A stretch of 13,626 bases of DNA from assembly GCA_042569905.1 (NCBI GenBank), contig JBHPHA010000027.1, positions 1-13,626 on the forward strand, read 5' to 3'. Both the position numbers and the translations under genes were made by a program. The stretch comes from JBHPHA01 sp042569905. GTDB lineage: Bacteria; Patescibacteriota; Minisyncoccia; Moranbacterales; UBA9337. The stretch's first letter is position 1; every line of letters starts with the position of its first letter. Of this stretch, positions 11,262 through 13,626 are shown one piece after another. The notes under the pieces are model-generated. The model did not search any database. It was not told the origin of the DNA and saw only the letters and a list, made by a program, of their open reading frames with translations.

Positions 11262-11831
11262 GTGGTTATTTTTACAAATACAGCAGTAACTAGAGATCAT
11301 TATTTGGCCTACGAAACTTCTTGCAGGCTTTTTGATCAAAAGATCGCAAGATTGTTGGATAGGGAAATTGAAGACTTTTGGGATGTTGTGGAGGACTGCA
11401 TTACTGCGAATTTGGCAGGAATGGTATCTGATGGGTATCACTATTTAGGAAAAGAAGACAGAGATGTGTCCAATTGGCTTTTTGCTGAAAGTATCGTTCG
11501 GGATGGAGGAAATCAGCCGTGTATGGCAGGGATTTTTATTTCAACGTATCTTTTGGATTGTATTTATAACAATGTTACGCGATTTATTACAGGTTCTTGT
11601 AAGGTAGTTATATCAGGAGAACGAGATTTGCTGCAAAGTAATCGGGTGATTGATAGAATTAGTCAGATTGATGAGCGCGTTCTCTTGATATATTTAAACG
11701 ATTTATTTGGTGGAGCTCAGATAGAGACTCGTGAGATTTTTAATCGAATTATGGGCGGTATTTGTGAAAGTTTTTTTTCTGAGAAAGTAGAGGAGAATCT
11801 TCCGAAAGATTACTGTAAGATTGAAGATTAA
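11262..11831 (+). CDS. Orphan cytoplasmic protein inserted between hypD and hypE (189 aa)
   Basis: I do not recognise a family. The product begins MVIFTNTAVTRDHYL, has no signal peptide or long membrane segment, and appears mainly helical with a hydrophobic middle (GIFISTYLLDCIYNNVTRF, about 93-111). Six cysteines are scattered without a metal-site pattern. The frame is open from a TTG at 11235, but a GTG at 11262 has an AGGAGG SD (11250-11255) six bases before it, so I choose the GTG. A perfect-consensus promoter precedes the gene and a strong terminator follows, so it is a closed single-gene cassette that separates hypE from hypCD. Nothing in it points to a hydrogenase role, and the position may be accidental. 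Confidence 0.7.
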   Translation: MVIFTNTAVTRDHYLAYETSCRLFDQKIARLLDREIEDFWDVVEDCITANLAGMVSDGYHYLGKEDRDVSNWLFAESIVRDGGNQPCMAGIFISTYLLDCIYNNVTRFITGSCKVVISGERDLLQSNRVIDRISQIDERVLLIYLNDLFGGAQIETREIFNRIMGGICESFFSEKVEENLPKDYCKIED

Positions 11832-11848
11832 GCGGAAGTGTTTATATG

Positions 11849-11884
11849 AATTGGAATAAGTAAAGACTTATTCCAATTTTTTTT
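11849..11884 (+). terminator. Terminator of the orphan gene
   Basis: A 12-bp perfect stem, AATTGGAATAAG (11849-11860) with its reverse complement (11867-11878), 6-base loop TAAAGA, and T residues to 11884. Confidence 0.93.
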
Positions 11885-11897
11885 ATGGATTTATTCC

Positions 11898-11925
11898 TTG
11901 AAAGGTATATAATTGAGTATATAAT
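11898..11925 (+). promoter_or_regulatory. hypE promoter
   Basis: TTGAAA (11898-11903), a 16-bp spacer and TATAAT (11920-11925). A second TATAAT lies at 11908-11913. The start codon at 11946 is only about 13 bases after the expected transcript start. Confidence 0.65.
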
Positions 11926-11945
11926 AAAACTTTTTGATATAAGAT

Positions 11946-12935
11946 ATGAATAAAATGGAAAAGAAAATAGAATTGGATCATGGAGGAGGAGGGCAGAAAT
12001 CATCAGAGATAATTTCTGATATTAGGAGCGTTTTAAATTTTACTGGAGAGTGGAAAAATTGCGAAGATGATGCGGCTACTTTTGATTTGGGTGGAGGCAA
12101 AAATTTAGTTTTTACAACTGATGCATTTATTGTTGACCCAGTATTTTTCCCAGGAGGGAATATTGGAAAGATTGCGATGTGTGGGACAATTAATGATTTG
12201 GCAGTAATGGGGGCAAAGCCAATTGGTATCTCATTGAGCATAGTGATGGAGGAGGGGTATTCTAAGAGTGATTTTGAAAAGATTATAAAATCGATTGATG
12301 AGGTTTCAAAAGCGTCTGGGATTCCAGTTGTTACAGGGGATACGAAGGTTACCGGGAAGGGGAAAATTGATAAGATTGAAATTACAACAGCAGGAGTTGG
12401 CTTGGTTGATGAAGTAATTGAAAATGGCGGTATTCAGGAGGGGGATTTGATCATCACTTCTGGTGATTTGGGCGAGCATGCGGTGACTCTTCTGGCGTCT
12501 AGATTCAACTACAAGACAAAAATTAAAAGTGATTGTAAACATCTTAATCAGGAATTGGAAGAGGTGGGAAAATATTTGAGTGCTTGTAAGGATCCTACTC
12601 GAGGAGGAGTGGCGGCTAATTTGGTTGAGATGGCTGAAAAATCAAATGTGAAAGTTATTCTTAGTGAAAAAGATTTACCATATAAAAAAGAGGTTGTGGC
12701 AGTTTCTGAGTTGCTTGGGATTGATATTTTTTCACTAGCTTCAGAAGGGCGATTTATCGCTTCAGTCTCTGAGGAAGATGTTGAAAAAGTTTTGGAAATA
12801 CTAAAAAAATACAATAAAGAAGCGAAGATTATTGGAAAAGCTCATAAGGGAGAGGGTGTTTTTGTGGAAAATGAGCTTGGTGGGATGCGTCCTGTTGAAA
12901 TACCAAGAGGCAAATTAATTCCAAGAATCTGTTGA
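11946..12935 (+). CDS. hypE: [NiFe]-hydrogenase maturation protein HypE
   Basis: HypE receives a carbamoyl group from HypF on its C-terminal cysteine, dehydrates it with ATP to a thiocyanate, and passes the cyanide to the HypC-HypD scaffold. The 329-residue protein shows the family motifs in order: DHGGGGQKSSEII (11-23), DDAATFDLGG (41-50), NDLAVMGAKP (83-92), GDTKV (131-135), DPTRGGVA (216-223) and the C-terminal PRIC, with Cys329 as the modified residue. No key residue is missing. The start could also be the Met four residues in; neither has an SD. The stop codon TGA overlaps the -35 element of the next promoter. HypF, its required partner, is not in the window. Confidence 0.96.
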   Translation: MNKMEKKIELDHGGGGQKSSEIISDIRSVLNFTGEWKNCEDDAATFDLGGGKNLVFTTDAFIVDPVFFPGGNIGKIAMCGTINDLAVMGAKPIGISLSIVMEEGYSKSDFEKIIKSIDEVSKASGIPVVTGDTKVTGKGKIDKIEITTAGVGLVDEVIENGGIQEGDLIITSGDLGEHAVTLLASRFNYKTKIKSDCKHLNQELEEVGKYLSACKDPTRGGVAANLVEMAEKSNVKVILSEKDLPYKKEVVAVSELLGIDIFSLASEGRFIASVSEEDVEKVLEILKKYNKEAKIIGKAHKGEGVFVENELGGMRPVEIPRGKLIPRIC

Positions 12936-12960
12936 CAAAAGTGTTAAAATGTGCTAAACT
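12932..12960 (+). promoter_or_regulatory. Promoter overlapping the hypE stop codon
   Basis: TTGACA (12932-12937) includes the TGA stop of hypE (12933-12935). A 17-bp spacer leads to TAAACT (12955-12960), preceded by TGC. It drives the membrane protein gene at 13025 with a leader of about 58 bases. Confidence 0.8.
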
Positions 12961-13024
12961 GAATAATCAGGAATAGTACATTGAAATATTTTTTATATCA
13001 AACTTAAAACAAGAGAGGTTGTGT

Positions 13025-13537
13025 ATGTTTGGACTTGATTCTGCATTTTGGGGATACAACAGTGGATGGCTGATTTTGTGGATTTCTTTTGGTCTGGTTC
13101 AGGCCTGGGTTTTGCGTAGTATTGCTAAAGTTTTTAGTATTTACGGCGACAACCTTGGTAGTGTTGGACGAGAGGTGAAGTATGTGCATATATCTGAGAG
13201 GGGAAATATGTCATTATTGATTTTAATCATAGTATGTCCTCTTACCTTCTATGATTTTTGGAACATTGCAGATGGAAAATTGAAAGTGACTTTTTTCCCG
13301 CCTGTGAAATCCTTAAACCCCGTTGCTTATTTTGTAGCAGTGAGCTTGTTCTGGCCATTGCGGTGGATGTGGTGTATGTTATTTTGGATATTGTTGGCTG
13401 TTGCGTCATTTTGTTACGCTGTCTATAGATTTGGACAATCTCTAAGACATCCGTTTCGGAAGAATATTCCTAGTGTGGCTAGTATACCTACGCCCACTAA
13501 AAGCAAAAAGGGAGCTTCAACTGCAACAGCTCCATAA
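13025..13537 (+). CDS. Multi-helix membrane protein (170 aa), hypothetical
   Basis: The product begins MFGLDSAFWGYNSGW and has predicted membrane segments at about 13-33, 62-80, 98-110 and 114-136. It is rich in tryptophan and phenylalanine and ends in a basic, low-complexity cytoplasmic tail with Pro, Ser, Thr and Lys (SIPTPTKSKKGASTATAP). I do not recognise a family. The start is chosen from AGAGG (13014-13018) six bases before the ATG; an in-frame TTG at 13019 directly after the SD is unsuitable. A strong promoter overlaps the hypE stop and a strong terminator follows, so it is a single-gene unit next to hypE without a visible link to hydrogenase maturation. Confidence 0.75.
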   Translation: MFGLDSAFWGYNSGWLILWISFGLVQAWVLRSIAKVFSIYGDNLGSVGREVKYVHISERGNMSLLILIIVCPLTFYDFWNIADGKLKVTFFPPVKSLNPVAYFVAVSLFWPLRWMWCMLFWILLAVASFCYAVYRFGQSLRHPFRKNIPSVASIPTPTKSKKGASTATAP

Positions 13538-13561
13538 ACTTAAAAGATGGTGTGAAAAAGT

Positions 13562-13598
13562 AAAACGGATACCCGTAATGGTGTATCCGTTTTTTTTG
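13562..13598 (+). terminator. Terminator of the multi-helix membrane protein gene
   Basis: AAAACGGATAC pairs with GTATCCGTTTT around a loop of about 10 bases, directly followed by more T residues. Confidence 0.9.
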
Positions 13599-13626
13599 TA
13601 TCTTAGTTTCCTATAAACTTTTATAT

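Overview
The window looks like a piece of a small, AT-rich bacterial genome, most likely a Candidate Phyla Radiation (Patescibacteria) member. This rests on the base composition, on many short orphan membrane or secreted proteins, on several genes with no Shine-Dalgarno (SD) sequence, and on gene content. It is an inference from composition and style, because there is no rRNA or ribosomal protein gene to test. TGA is a stop codon here: hypE ends exactly at its conserved Pro-Arg-Ile-Cys tail followed by TGA, so recoding of TGA to glycine can be excluded.

Layout. 1-432 is the 3' part of an SPFH/band-7-like gene. 433-1052 is a non-coding stretch full of palindromic repeats, including two copies of a 37-bp core that recurs at 1847-1883. 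1053-1211 (-) is a 52-residue membrane peptide, divergent from an acidic hypothetical at 1288-1776. 2085-2687 is a six-cysteine exported protein. 2819-3631 is a radical SAM protein of the spore-photolyase-like family. 3739-5375 holds two exported proteins: one built from seven 16-residue repeats, and a von Willebrand factor A (VWA) lipoprotein. 5619-6685 holds a small hypothetical and a membrane protein. 6801-7448 (-) is a two-helix membrane protein. 7620-8374 is a two-gene membrane operon. 8429-8658 (-) holds two very small overlapping membrane peptides. 8789-11147 is a glycosyltransferase-hypC-hypD operon. 11262-11831 is an orphan gene with its own consensus promoter and terminator. 11946-12935 is hypE. 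13025-13537 is a membrane protein.

How the genes fit together. HypC, HypD and HypE are the core that builds the Fe(CN)2CO group of [NiFe] hydrogenases, so the cell probably makes such an enzyme. The structural subunits and hypA, hypB and hypF must lie elsewhere. The glycosyltransferase shares the hypC-hypD transcript. The repeat protein and the VWA lipoprotein are probably surface components.

Most striking is a split in expression signals. The orphan membrane or secreted genes mostly sit in single units with strong promoters (TTGACA-like, 17-bp spacer), a clear SD and often a strong terminator. The recognisable enzymes and the repeat/VWA pair start without an SD, often after an A-rich or nearly absent leader. 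Several upstream in-frame TTG codons are ruled out as starts because they lie in or upstream of promoter elements.
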